NCBI GenBank assembly: GCA_021106775.1
Contig: JAIOTL010000092.1
Span: 1 to 42,031, forward strand
Direction of reading: 5' to 3'
From: Planctomycetota bacterium
Lineage (GTDB): Bacteria; Planctomycetota; UBA8742; SKZP01; JAIOTL01
Length of the DNA stretch: 42,031 nucleotides
Of this stretch, positions 1-8,571 are shown one piece after another; the stretch's first letter is position 1, and the number at the start of each line of letters is the position of its first letter. Below the pieces are notes generated by a model. It was given only the letters and a program-made list of their open reading frames with translations. It did no database searches and was not told where the DNA came from. Made by a program: the position numbers and the translations under genes.

Positions 1-33
1 TTTTACATTCTACTTGCGATAAATCAATATTTT

Positions 34-207
34 TTATTGTAAGGCAAGCTTCAGGATATCCGCAAAACACTCTATCTCGACAGATGAAGTATTTTTAACA
101 GGTTCAGGGTCGCTGCTGTATAAATCAGTATCAGATGGAATCGGTCGGCATGAAACACCAAGATTCGCAATCAAAAAGATGAATGAAGCAAAAAACAAAT
201 ACCTCAC
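34..207 (-). CDS. small lipoprotein, possibly frameshifted and continuing off the left edge
   Basis: A GTG start follows a GGGGA ribosome site by about 6 bases and gives 57 residues ending in TAA. The first 20 residues read as a signal peptide (MRYLFFASFIFLIANL) followed by GVSC, a weak lipobox, then a Pro/Ser/Asp-rich stretch. An exported lipoprotein is therefore likely. Near position 65 the frame appears to slip: with one extra base in the TTTT run the reading continues as YPEACLTIKNIDLSQ and stays open to the window edge. The gene lies 150 bp downstream of the TPR lipoprotein gene on the same strand, so they may be co-transcribed. The signal peptide is clear. The family, and whether the break is a real mutation or a base error, are unknown. 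Confidence 0.5.
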   Translation of the reverse strand: MRYLFFASFIFLIANLGVSCRPIPSDTDLYSSDPEPVKNTSSVEIECFADILKLALQ

Positions 208-357
208 ACCGATTCCCCGTAAATACCATCAATATTCATATTATAACAGGTTGGCTGACTGCAGAAATATTATTGTCATTTTGAACAGAGAGAATTACAG
301 CAATAAAGTAACAATGACACAAATTGACGTTTTTGTGTTCGACCACCGATTTGACAA

Positions 358-2397
358 CTATTCTGTCTCTTTATCAGTTGTTTTTTCGGACGATTCATCT
401 GTTTTGTCAGCAGATTTCTTTTCATCTATCTCACTGACGATTTTTTCCCACTGAGCGTAAAGTGTCTTCTCGTTTTGTTTGAGTTTCTCTAACCAGTCAG
501 CATAAAGCTCATTGTAAAAGTCTATACGAAGCTGACGCCGTTTAAGTTTGCGGTCATATGTACTGTTCGAGTTTATGTCATTCAAAAGCGAATTTAGCAT
601 TTTATGTGCCCTTGGAAGCAGTCTATGGCATTCGGATGTGCTTTCCGTATCAATCGCTTGTTTAACGGCAATAATGACGTATGGCAGAAGTGTTTTGTCG
701 TTAAAATCACCAATCGAGATACACAGATATGATTTTATCTGATTATTTTTCGTGGTTGCGGGAAGTAGCATTATGTCTTTCACGAATTTCTTGAAATCCT
801 CTTGTTTTTCTTCGATTTTCGCAGCCCGGATAATCGCGCCGAGATATTCTGTTGTCGGTCTCAACACGCTGATTTGCGAAGATTTACATGCACGAAACAA
901 ACCCTTGATGATGAGTTTCATATCATCTGGATTCTCAATTGCTTTAATGTCAATTTCCGTAATATAATTCAGTTTTTCGTTTTCCGTGTCAGCTTTGAGA
1001 GTAAACATCCATTCAAGGTAGAGTCCAGCTTTTTTCAGCGCGTTATCCTCCTCATCCCCTCGTACTGTTAACGCCCATTTAAGAAGAATAAGCACAAGTT
1101 CTTTGTTGCCTTTGATTTTGTTGGGTTCAAGCTCGACCAGAATCTTGGCAAGCGTAGTAATCCATTCAAAAATCCTGTTTTCCATTTCTTCTTTCATTGG
1201 CTCAGTTTCGATAAATTCGAGCCATTTTTTAATCGATGTATCAAGAAGTTCGACATCCTTCGTATCCGCAGCAATAATCATGAGAATTTCTGATGCCTTC
1301 ATATTGGTTTTCTCAACCTCGAACACTTTGTTAAGAAATTCCTGTGCGGTTTCAATTTCTCTGTCAGATTTTCTATACGAAAGTTCTGCCATCAAGATGT
1401 AGAATTGCAGCCAGTTATCGCGCGGTAAATCGTCACTAGCGAGTTTTTTGAGCATTTTGAACGATTTCAGCCCGATGTTCCATGCTTTCGTGTAAAGCTG
1501 TTTCTGCTTTAACTCCAGACAAATACGCCCGAATGCCTGATATTTTACCTTGTCGGTAACCTGTGCATCGTCTATGACCTTCTCTGCAATTTCGAATTCA
1601 CCACGACGTAGATGAATGCTAATCAGTGCTATCCAGTTCTGAGCATCCTCATTATTAAGTTTAATCGCTTCATTAATTTCAACCTTAGCTTTTTCATAGT
1701 TTCCAGTCTCCAGATATGTTATGCCAAGCGAGCGATGAACATCATAAAACGTTGACCTTAGCAACAAAGCCTTCTGATAATGCTTTATCGCCGACTTCAG
1801 ATGCCCTTCTTCCCTGGAAACCATATATTTATTCACGAATGTGTCACCCAGAACATAATGTGCATATTCGAAATTGCTATCAAGCTCAATTGCTTTATTT
1901 ATATGCAGAAGTCCCCTGGTTTTCTTGCTCTCATCTTGACGGGAAGTCCCAAAAAGAAAATATCCGTAAATCAGATTGAACACAGGCTGTTTTGTCTTCT
2001 GTGCCTGTTGACGCTGATACAACCCGTCAAGCACCATCTCCAAACCAAACTTGATAAAGTCTTTCTGCTCGTTGATTTTGTTCTTTACATAATCGAAACG
2101 TTCGTCAGTGTTCTTGATGTTTTCAATGTCCTTATGGGTGTAAAGCTTTTCCTTGAGCTTGGCAATCTCCTCCTTGGTGTATTTTTTCTTCAATTCTTTG
2201 AGTTTATCAGATTTCTCGATTTCTTCAGCATTTTCAGCATCGGATTTCTTATCGTCCGTTTTTGTTTCAGCATTATCCGAAAGCCTTGATTCAAGACCTT
2301 CAAGCGCATTTGATTCTTCAGTACAGGCAATAGTTGTTAAAGCAGTAATAATGATAAGAAAAATTATCGGACATATTGAATTTTTTTGCATATTCAT
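358..2397 (-). CDS. TPR-repeat lipoprotein
   Basis: 679 residues. Residues 8-24 are hydrophobic and run into TTIAC, a usable lipobox with Cys25, so the protein is probably a lipid-anchored envelope protein. Residues 28-115 are charged and helical (Glu/Lys/Asp-rich). Residues about 140-285 contain at least three tetratricopeptide repeats, with AIKHYQKALLL and NYEKAKVEINEAIKLN as the clearest. The rest is predicted helical and may hold divergent repeats. The C-terminus is again Lys/Glu/Asp/Thr-rich and disordered. ATG was chosen with AAAGGTG about 10 bases upstream; an in-frame ATG two codons later is equally possible. TPRs usually bind proteins, so a scaffold role in the envelope is inferred; no catalytic motif is seen. 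It is transcribed divergently from the next TPR gene. Confidence 0.88.
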   Translation of the reverse strand: MNMQKNSICPIIFLIIITALTTIACTEESNALEGLESRLSDNAETKTDDKKSDAENAEEIEKSDKLKELKKKYTKEEIAKLKEKLYTHKDIENIKNTDERFDYVKNKINEQKDFIKFGLEMVLDGLYQRQQAQKTKQPVFNLIYGYFLFGTSRQDESKKTRGLLHINKAIELDSNFEYAHYVLGDTFVNKYMVSREEGHLKSAIKHYQKALLLRSTFYDVHRSLGITYLETGNYEKAKVEINEAIKLNNEDAQNWIALISIHLRRGEFEIAEKVIDDAQVTDKVKYQAFGRICLELKQKQLYTKAWNIGLKSFKMLKKLASDDLPRDNWLQFYILMAELSYRKSDREIETAQEFLNKVFEVEKTNMKASEILMIIAADTKDVELLDTSIKKWLEFIETEPMKEEMENRIFEWITTLAKILVELEPNKIKGNKELVLILLKWALTVRGDEEDNALKKAGLYLEWMFTLKADTENEKLNYITEIDIKAIENPDDMKLIIKGLFRACKSSQISVLRPTTEYLGAIIRAAKIEEKQEDFKKFVKDIMLLPATTKNNQIKSYLCISIGDFNDKTLLPYVIIAVKQAIDTESTSECHRLLPRAHKMLNSLLNDINSNSTYDRKLKRRQLRIDFYNELYADWLEKLKQNEKTLYAQWEKIVSEIDEKKSADKTDESSEKTTDKETE

Positions 2398-2739
2398 GTT
2401 ATCATTTCACCTTTCACAGTGTTTTATTATACGACTTTCTTTGTTCTTCGGGTTAACGTTACCGAAACATCACGGAAGAGTTTGTTGGCAGAATTTATCA
2501 AAAATCATTGGTTTTGCATATCTCGAATTTTTTCTGAATACAAATGCTGACGTTGAGTGACAAAACCTTTTTATCACCCTCACATTAGTTGACCAACAGT
2601 TTGGATTATAACTAAAGTACGAAATTTAGAATATGAAATTTATGCAAAAGGGAAGTTTTCACGTATTAACATTGTTTCTCATTTGTTTATTGATATGATT
2701 AAATAATTAGACTGTATGACGTAAATCGAAAGGCATTTG
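2398..2739. other. divergent intergenic region, no gene recognised
   Basis: About 340 bases lie between the starts of two divergent TPR genes, so promoters for both are expected here. The DNA is AT-rich. A 21-codon frame at 2633-2698 (MKFMQKGSFHVLTLFL...) looks like a hydrophobic leader but has no ribosome site and is not called. No repeat family or convincing -35/-10 pair could be fixed by eye. Confidence 0.6.
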
Positions 2740-4023
2740 ATGAGTGATATTGATAAAAAAAACCAAAAATATTCACCTTGGATGGATAACTGGCAAGATA
2801 ATGTTAAAAATCCAGAAAAAAAGACTCGGAATCCAAAAACCGCTAAGACAATAAAAATATTGATATGGATAGGATTTTTTGCAATCCTTGTTTCTCCTTT
2901 AGCATTAATAATTGTTAGTACATTGGTAAAAAACGAAGGTATAAAAGAATATAAACCTACTCCTTTCACCGAAGCAGATGCCAAACGTTTAATGGATGAA
3001 TCTGAAGCGGCGATTCATTTAGGCGAATATTTCAAAGCAATTCATATTGCCGAGTACGTCATTACCGAAAATGCTGACATCCCCCGAATTTATGTTCTTG
3101 CTTGTGCTTCGAATTATTTTTTGATGAATTATCAGGAAGCAATTGAGTTTGCAAACGAAGCATTAAAGCTGAACCCAAATTACAATGCTGCCAGATATTT
3201 AATCGCAATGTGCTTAAATAAAATCGATTCCGGTGTTGGTGAAAACTCGATTGCTGTCAACCTCCAACCCAATAATTATCCATACTCGTACTATTTTGGC
3301 TCGCTTTACAAAGAGCTAATTGGTGATTACGAAGAAATGCTTAATTTCTCCCAAAAAGGAGTGGTTTTGGACGATAAATCCCCTCTCATGCTTTTCGGGC
3401 ATGCCAAAGCGTTATTTGCTAATTCGCAGTTTAAAAAGGCTCTTGATACAATTGAAATGATAATGAGCAGGTGCAATTTCACGCAATTTTCAACCAAAGC
3501 AATCTGGAATCGTGTTGAGATTCTCAAGGCAGAAATCCTGATGAAATTTGGCGAGAATGAAGATGCGGAATTGATTCTCAGCCGGAATTACAAGAATTAT
3601 CCCAATTGGTGGGAGCTTGTGCGGGTTTATGCAGAATTTTCCATTGCAAATGAAAACTATAAGGAAGCTGTTCAGATTCTTGAAAAATACAGCAATCCGA
3701 AAAGAGTTGTGAACCAGAAGTTTGATGTTATAGAGATGTACAGGCTGAGAGGTTTTGCCAAGCTTATGAACGGTCAATTGCCTGAAGCTTTCGTCGATTA
3801 TATGAACATTATCAAGATTGAGACCGGAATAGAAAACATTGTTGATATCGAAATTATTAAGGAATTTCTTACACCCGCTTGTCATGCAGCATTGCTTGGA
3901 TTGACACAGGTTGAATTCAAACGCGATGCAATCGTCAAAGCGCGGAAATACATGAAGTACATCGATTCTGCGTATCTGAATTTGGACGAAACCGCGATTT
4001 TCGACAAACTTTCCAAAAAATAA
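2740..4023 (+). CDS. membrane-anchored TPR protein
   Basis: 427 residues. The start is the ATG at 2740, 6 bases after GAAAGG; the TTG one codon upstream is less likely. Residues 1-38 are polar and cationic, residues 39-62 form a single transmembrane helix (IWIGFFAILVSPLALIIVS), and the rest should face the periplasm. Residues about 85-165 contain two or three TPR motifs (EYFKAIHIAEYVI, NYQEAIEFANEALKLNPNY). More helical-repeat sequence follows to about 400. No enzymatic motif is visible. The architecture (short cytoplasmic tail, one helix, TPR array) fits an envelope scaffold or assembly factor; the partner is unknown. It is transcribed alone and converges on the PDZ-protein gene. Confidence 0.85.
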   Translation: MSDIDKKNQKYSPWMDNWQDNVKNPEKKTRNPKTAKTIKILIWIGFFAILVSPLALIIVSTLVKNEGIKEYKPTPFTEADAKRLMDESEAAIHLGEYFKAIHIAEYVITENADIPRIYVLACASNYFLMNYQEAIEFANEALKLNPNYNAARYLIAMCLNKIDSGVGENSIAVNLQPNNYPYSYYFGSLYKELIGDYEEMLNFSQKGVVLDDKSPLMLFGHAKALFANSQFKKALDTIEMIMSRCNFTQFSTKAIWNRVEILKAEILMKFGENEDAELILSRNYKNYPNWWELVRVYAEFSIANENYKEAVQILEKYSNPKRVVNQKFDVIEMYRLRGFAKLMNGQLPEAFVDYMNIIKIETGIENIVDIEIIKEFLTPACHAALLGLTQVEFKRDAIVKARKYMKYIDSAYLNLDETAIFDKLSKK

Positions 4024-4043
4024 AACAGCCTGTTAAGATTTTT

Positions 4044-4146
4044 TTGCCACAGAGACAAGAATAATTGTCATTCTGAGGCATCATAGATGCTTTTCTATGC
4101 GAAGAAACCATTTTTTCACCACTAAGAACACTAAGATTCATTAAGG
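4044..4146. repeat. degenerate dispersed repeats in a convergent gap
   Basis: Three short motifs sit side by side: TTGCCACAGAGACAAGAA (4044-4061), GTCATTCTGAGGCATCAT leading to TGCGAAGAAACC (4067-4109), and CACCACTAAGAACACTAAG (4117-4135). The middle one matches a copy at 18900-18944. They look like worn copies of intergenic elements and fill the 207 bp between two converging genes. No open frame of interest covers them. Confidence 0.6.
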
Positions 4147-4230
4147 TTTTCCCATTTTTCGCACATTACAAAACCTTGGAATTAAGTGAAAAATACAGCA
4201 GGGACGCAAAAATACGTAGGTTTACTCACA

Positions 4231-5649
4231 TTATTTTGTGATTGTGATTTCCTGCCTTGTGCCTTTGCGGATATATTTTATTACGAGCTTTCCGCCTGGT
4301 TTTAACTCGGCAAGAGCGTTTTTGACCGTCTCGATTTTTGTGATGGATTTCCCATTCACCGCAAGCAGAATGTCATATTTCTCGAAACCAGCATTTTTGA
4401 ACAAACCCTTGTTTTCGTCAAGTTCGCCGACCAACTCCCTAATCAGCAGTCCTTCACCTTCCTTAATTTGAAGCTGAGCCCTTAAAACAGTCGAAACCAC
4501 ATCCAAAACCGCGTCCTCAACCCTACCAAGACCTTTCGGCTTTGTTTCGCTGGGTTCATAAGGCTTATATTCCTCGTCAATATGCGGGAAAAGTTCCGCA
4601 AATTCCTTCCAACCCTTCTTGAATTCCTCAACATTTTCATAATGTTTGGTAATTGTCTCGCCGCCCTTAGATTTATACTCCGCAGTTACTTTGCCGTTCT
4701 CGATAATCAGTTTATAAGTGTTACCTTCGGAATCTGTGCGGGATGAACGATAAAGCTGATATTGTCCTTCCTCGCCTCTTTTCGGATCGAATTCCTTGCT
4801 AGATTCTTTACCAAAGCGTTTTTCCATCTCCTTTTTCATGCGCTCCATCTCTTTTTCCTTGTCATTCAAACCTTCAGGAAAACCTTCAGGTCTTTCGGGC
4901 ATTTCATCGTCATTATCGAATTCAGGTATTTCATTTGGCTGGCTGTCTTCCTCGTCATTTTTGTCATCATCGAATCCCTTTGGCGGTTGAGCAGGATGAA
5001 CTTTCTTGGAATTGAATTTCTCATAAATTTCGGGCCATTCCTCCTCGAATTCTTTCATAGATTCGAACTCGCGCGTTTCTTTTTCACCACCTTTTGGTGT
5101 TGCTGTTACTTTGACTTTACCCCCTTCAAGCTTTTGCATACTATATGTTCCAGTGTCATCAAAGACAATATCGATCTTGTTGGTTATGTCGCCAAGTTTT
5201 AACTTCAACGTAAATCCAGGAGCTCTAAACGGTAGTTTAGATTTCTTTTCTTTTGCTTCTTTCTTCAGCTGTTCATATTTCTCAATAACAGAACTCAACT
5301 TTGATTTAATCTCTGGATCCGTTGCTTTCTCGATTGCTTCCTTAATAATCGGAATCACCTTCATGCCAAGCTTGAAAAGTTCTTCAGTTGCTGCTTCTCT
5401 TTCTTTGAAATCGTCGCTTTCAAGCTTCTTTACAAGCTCTGCAACCTTCGCTTTCAACTCCTCTTCCGACAATTCCTTTGTTTCTTCCTTCTCAGCTTTC
5501 TCATCTTTCTCAGCCTTCTCAGCTTCAGTATCTTTCTTATCAGAACCTTCTTTTTTCTCGGCATCCTGTGCTGAAACGTAAAAAACTCCAAGCGCAAAAA
5601 CGATTATCAATATCGGTAATATTAACATGATAAAAAACTGGCTTTTCAT
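4231..5649 (-). CDS. secreted HEAT-like and PDZ-domain protein
   Basis: 472 residues from the ATG at 5649, which follows GGAGGT by 5 bases; the upstream TTG overlaps that site and is rejected. Residues 5-27 are a signal peptide or anchor ending at VSAQ. A Lys/Glu/Asp-rich linker (30-65) leads to a HEAT-like pair of helices at 66-128 (LESDDFKEREAATEELFKLG), a form common in Planctomycetota. Two similar blocks of about 60 residues then follow, each with a YxL, a GG and an ExxEFxxxW pattern, separated by an Asp/Glu/Pro-rich linker. The last 90 residues (about 385-472) are a PDZ domain (EKYDILLAVNGKSITKIETV). No Ser protease triad is present, so this is not a full HtrA. An adaptor or chaperone role in the periplasm is inferred. 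Confidence 0.85.
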   Translation of the reverse strand: MKSQFFIMLILPILIIVFALGVFYVSAQDAEKKEGSDKKDTEAEKAEKDEKAEKEETKELSEEELKAKVAELVKKLESDDFKEREAATEELFKLGMKVIPIIKEAIEKATDPEIKSKLSSVIEKYEQLKKEAKEKKSKLPFRAPGFTLKLKLGDITNKIDIVFDDTGTYSMQKLEGGKVKVTATPKGGEKETREFESMKEFEEEWPEIYEKFNSKKVHPAQPPKGFDDDKNDEEDSQPNEIPEFDNDDEMPERPEGFPEGLNDKEKEMERMKKEMEKRFGKESSKEFDPKRGEEGQYQLYRSSRTDSEGNTYKLIIENGKVTAEYKSKGGETITKHYENVEEFKKGWKEFAELFPHIDEEYKPYEPSETKPKGLGRVEDAVLDVVSTVLRAQLQIKEGEGLLIRELVGELDENKGLFKNAGFEKYDILLAVNGKSITKIETVKNALAELKPGGKLVIKYIRKGTRQEITITK

Positions 5650-5773
5650 TTCGACCTCCAAGTTTCTGACAATTATACACTAAAACTTAAACGAATTGAA
5701 TTTATAACTGTTTGTGATATGTTTAAGATTTTACACCACTGATACGTTTGAATTGAAGGATTGTTAGCGATAT

Positions 5774-7534
5774 ATGAAATTACAACCCGGTACTATTATT
5801 ATAATCTTCATGGTTTTCATGTTTTCGATGTTGGTTTACATGAATTCGAAGACTCGAAACATGATTCAGCGGGAAAGCAGCTTTGATTCTGTCCGCTGCG
5901 GTAAGATTTATGTAGCTCACAGCACATTGCAGAAGGATTTTGAATCGAAATACACAGTCTTGGAAAAAAATGATGATGAAATGCGCATTTTCGCAAGCTC
6001 TGATGGAACGCTAGTTTCAATCGACAGCAATGCAAAAAATCTTCTGGTTCATACAACATCGGCAATATATGTTTATGATAATGCTAAAGATGCAGCCAGT
6101 CCAAAGAGCAAACCACAGGAAATTCCGCTGACAAACCTGCAATCGATTCTCCCGTTCGAACTACGTTCGAAATTCACTTTGCCACAAGTTGAGCTTGTCC
6201 GATTCGACGAAGCAAATCCTGATGAATTATTGATAATCATATCACAGATTAATGTCAGCAACGCTACACTTTGTTTCATAAAGCGCAAAACCGATGGAAC
6301 GTACACATTGTCAGGTTTGCCGACGCTCACACTTAACATAAAAATGGATAGAATACTGAAAACCGAAATAGTGAGTATCAAAACAGGCGAATACATGCTT
6401 TTTTCAACGTTTTCATCAACAAAAGGTGTCAATTTCATCACGAATTTCACTGATGGTAAAAGTTGGCAGAAGATTGATTCTGAAAACTTCAAAAACATAA
6501 GTTATTTTGACGTCGATAAATCTAACCGAAGCCGCATCGATGTTCTGCTGAAGTATCAGTCAAAATACGCTCTCTGCTCTTTCGCCCCAACAAAAGAAAT
6601 ATTGAAAAATGTTAAAAATCCTGATGACTTCGACGCAAAATACACAACAAAATACAGACAGGCTAACCTGCAATCCGAGTTGAAAGCTGCCTATTCCATC
6701 ACCAGCGATGATAAGAACCAGTACATTTTTTCTTATGAAAAAGGCAGAATTCAGCAGGCAAGACTCATTAATTGGGAAACTGGCTCTTTTTCTCAGGCAA
6801 AAGCACTTTTTATTAAAAGCGACAAAAAAATACTGCCTGATCTAAATAAATTCTGGTTTTTAATTCTCGGAGTACTAGCAGGTGCTGTTTTCATCGTCAT
6901 TTTCGCAATTCTTCGTAAAAAGCGCGGTTTCAAACGTGTATTTGATCCCGTCGGATTCCTCGAAGACACGAAAGTTCAAAAAGCCACGGCAAAGGAAGAA
7001 GTAAAACATAAATTAAATGGCAATGACAACCGATTGAAGTTACTCGGAAGAACTGACATTGAACGTCCGAAAAAGTCGGAAATCCCTGACCTTGGTGACC
7101 CGTTTTCAATTTATGAGCATTTTGGTTACTTGCCAGCGGGATTGCTGATTCGAACTCTCGCAGCGGGGATTGACCTTGTTCTTCTATCACCTTTGTTTTA
7201 CTGGGTTGGCAGCATGCTTGATATCCGCATAGACGACTTGTACACAGGACCCGATTGGATTGTTGCACATTTGCTGATTTTATTCGTTCATTTTGTATAT
7301 TTTACCGCGTTTGAGTATTATCTCGGCAAAACCCCGGGTAAAATGTTCGCGGGTGTCAGAACCGTTACAATTGATAATAAACCAATGCGGTTTTGGCAAG
7401 TGGCTGTGCGCAACCTGATTCGCATACCCGACTATTACCTTTTCATCGTGATGGTTTTCAACATGCGTGCACAACGACTTGGTGATTTAATCTGCAAAAC
7501 GGTGGTTATTTTTGACACAAAAAACCAGCAATAA
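5774..7534 (+). CDS. RDD-family membrane protein with large extracytoplasmic domain
   Basis: 586 residues. Residues 7-23 form a first membrane helix, about 24-355 a beta-rich domain outside the cytoplasm, and about 359-379 a second helix followed by a cationic cytoplasmic stretch. The C-terminal region from about 450 to 583 is an RDD domain: it starts with RTLAAGIDLVLL, contains GKTPGKMFAGVRTV, and ends with RAQRLGDLICKTVVI. RDD proteins are poorly characterised membrane proteins, some linked to ion transport. Joining an RDD domain to a 330-residue exported domain is less usual; the exported part is not recognised (weakly repeated strands could suggest a propeller, but this is uncertain). ATG lies 12 bases after GAAGGA. 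The gene is alone on its strand. Confidence 0.85.
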   Translation: MKLQPGTIIIIFMVFMFSMLVYMNSKTRNMIQRESSFDSVRCGKIYVAHSTLQKDFESKYTVLEKNDDEMRIFASSDGTLVSIDSNAKNLLVHTTSAIYVYDNAKDAASPKSKPQEIPLTNLQSILPFELRSKFTLPQVELVRFDEANPDELLIIISQINVSNATLCFIKRKTDGTYTLSGLPTLTLNIKMDRILKTEIVSIKTGEYMLFSTFSSTKGVNFITNFTDGKSWQKIDSENFKNISYFDVDKSNRSRIDVLLKYQSKYALCSFAPTKEILKNVKNPDDFDAKYTTKYRQANLQSELKAAYSITSDDKNQYIFSYEKGRIQQARLINWETGSFSQAKALFIKSDKKILPDLNKFWFLILGVLAGAVFIVIFAILRKKRGFKRVFDPVGFLEDTKVQKATAKEEVKHKLNGNDNRLKLLGRTDIERPKKSEIPDLGDPFSIYEHFGYLPAGLLIRTLAAGIDLVLLSPLFYWVGSMLDIRIDDLYTGPDWIVAHLLILFVHFVYFTAFEYYLGKTPGKMFAGVRTVTIDNKPMRFWQVAVRNLIRIPDYYLFIVMVFNMRAQRLGDLICKTVVIFDTKNQQ

Positions 7535-7554
7535 CTACAATATATTGGTCTACA

Positions 7555-7622
7555 TGTCATTCCTGCGAAAGCAGGAATCCAGTTAATCCCTCTGTCATTG
7601 CGAGCGAAGCGAAGCAATGACA
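7555..7622. repeat. composite palindromic repeat (GTCATTCC plus GTCATTGCGAG types)
   Basis: The element begins TGTCATTCCTGCGAAAGCAG (stem-loop arms CCTGC/GCAGG) and ends with a second palindrome running from TGTCATTGCGAGCGAAGC to GCAATGACA. The outer ends are inverted (TGTCATT/AATGACA). Related copies occur at 19075, 21717, 24730, 37467 and 41450. It lies between two converging genes and could fold into hairpins that end both transcripts. Confidence 0.75.
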
Positions 7623-7661
7623 CTAACAAAATTAGTTTGACAGTGAACTGGGTCAGTTACT

Positions 7662-8522
7662 TCATGCGACTGAATCTTCGAGGAATTGTTGGAATTTTTG
7701 TGCGAGGAATGTTGTGATTTTGCCTGGCGTCGGTGTCGGAAGCATTGTGTTATCAATCTTGTACACTGGCATTATATCGCGCGTTGACGAACTGATGAAA
7801 ACTTCGTCAGCACTTTTAATATCATCAGGTGTGATTTTACACTCATCGACCAGAACACTGTTCTCTCTGGCAAGACGCAGTATTACCATGCGCGTGATGC
7901 CCTCAAGTATGCCGGATGCAAGCTCAGGCGTAATCAGAACATTGTCTTTCACCATGAACACGTTGAAATTCGTACCTTCGGAGACAAATCCTTCCTTGTT
8001 GCACATCAAACCTTCATCCGCACCTTTATTTTTCGCTTCGATTATCGCAAGCACATTGTTCAGATAATTGCCAGATTTTATCTTCGGGTCAAGTGAATAT
8101 GGGTCGTTGCGAAGAACGCTAACAATTGAAAGCGACATACCCTTGCTGTAAAGTTCTTCACCCCAGTTATCGATGGGTTTTGCCATAATAATGTAATTTT
8201 GAGTCTTACAACTTGCAGGATGCAGCTCGAGTGCACCAACACCTCGGGTTACAATCAATCGCATGTACGCTTCATCAACATTTAGTATTTTATGCGTCCG
8301 AATTAGCTCATCCTTGAATTGATCAAAAGTAAGCGGAAGTTCCATCATTAAACGATTGGCTGACCTCTGAAGTCTCTCAAGATGCTCTTTGGCAGTGAAT
8401 AATTTACCTTTGTGCGTTCTCACAACCTCGTACACAGAGTCACCAAATAGGAACCCATGGTCAAGCACCGAAATTGCTGCATCATCCTCGCTGCATATCT
8501 TGCCGTTCACGTTGATTATCAT
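7662..8522 (-). CDS. class IV PLP aminotransferase (IlvE/D-amino acid/ADC lyase family)
   Basis: 286 residues, the usual length for short fold-type IV PLP enzymes. Visible hallmarks are an early DHGFLFGDSVYEVVRTHKGK, the PLP Schiff-base Lys149 in DPKIKSGNYLNNVLA, Glu182 in SEGTNFNVF, and SGILEGITR for phosphate binding. Members interconvert branched-chain amino acids and their keto acids, transaminate D-amino acids, or cleave aminodeoxychorismate. IKSGNYLNN followed by ADEGLM fits branched-chain aminotransferases of the archaeal or Synechocystis type, but substrate cannot be settled by eye. ATG is preceded by AGGGAG at 6 bases. The enzyme is cytoplasmic. The gene is divergent from, and only 49 bp from, an unrelated-looking + strand run. 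Confidence 0.9.
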   Translation of the reverse strand: MIINVNGKICSEDDAAISVLDHGFLFGDSVYEVVRTHKGKLFTAKEHLERLQRSANRLMMELPLTFDQFKDELIRTHKILNVDEAYMRLIVTRGVGALELHPASCKTQNYIIMAKPIDNWGEELYSKGMSLSIVSVLRNDPYSLDPKIKSGNYLNNVLAIIEAKNKGADEGLMCNKEGFVSEGTNFNVFMVKDNVLITPELASGILEGITRMVILRLARENSVLVDECKITPDDIKSADEVFISSSTRDIMPVYKIDNTMLPTPTPGKITTFLAQKFQQFLEDSVA

Positions 8523-8571
8523 AAATTTCTCCCTGTTTTATGCTATATTAGGATTATTTGAATTTAATGAG

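Noticed and set aside
179..454. 91-codon + strand frame at the left edge
   Set aside because: It overlaps the 3' end of the TPR lipoprotein gene and runs antisense to the signal-peptide gene at 34-207, which explains the same DNA better.
2633..2698. 21-codon frame MKFMQKGSFHVLTLFL... upstream of the TPR gene, like a leader peptide
   Set aside because: No ribosome site, no attenuator-type hairpin after it, and a frame this short is expected by chance in AT-rich DNA.
4231..5649. HtrA/DegP protease because of the PDZ domain
   Set aside because: No His-Asp-Ser triad or GNSGGP motif is present in the 472 residues.
8389..8571. Extension of the 539-residue protein upstream to 8389
   Set aside because: The extra residues would be antisense to the aminotransferase N-terminus and do not resemble the rest of the protein.
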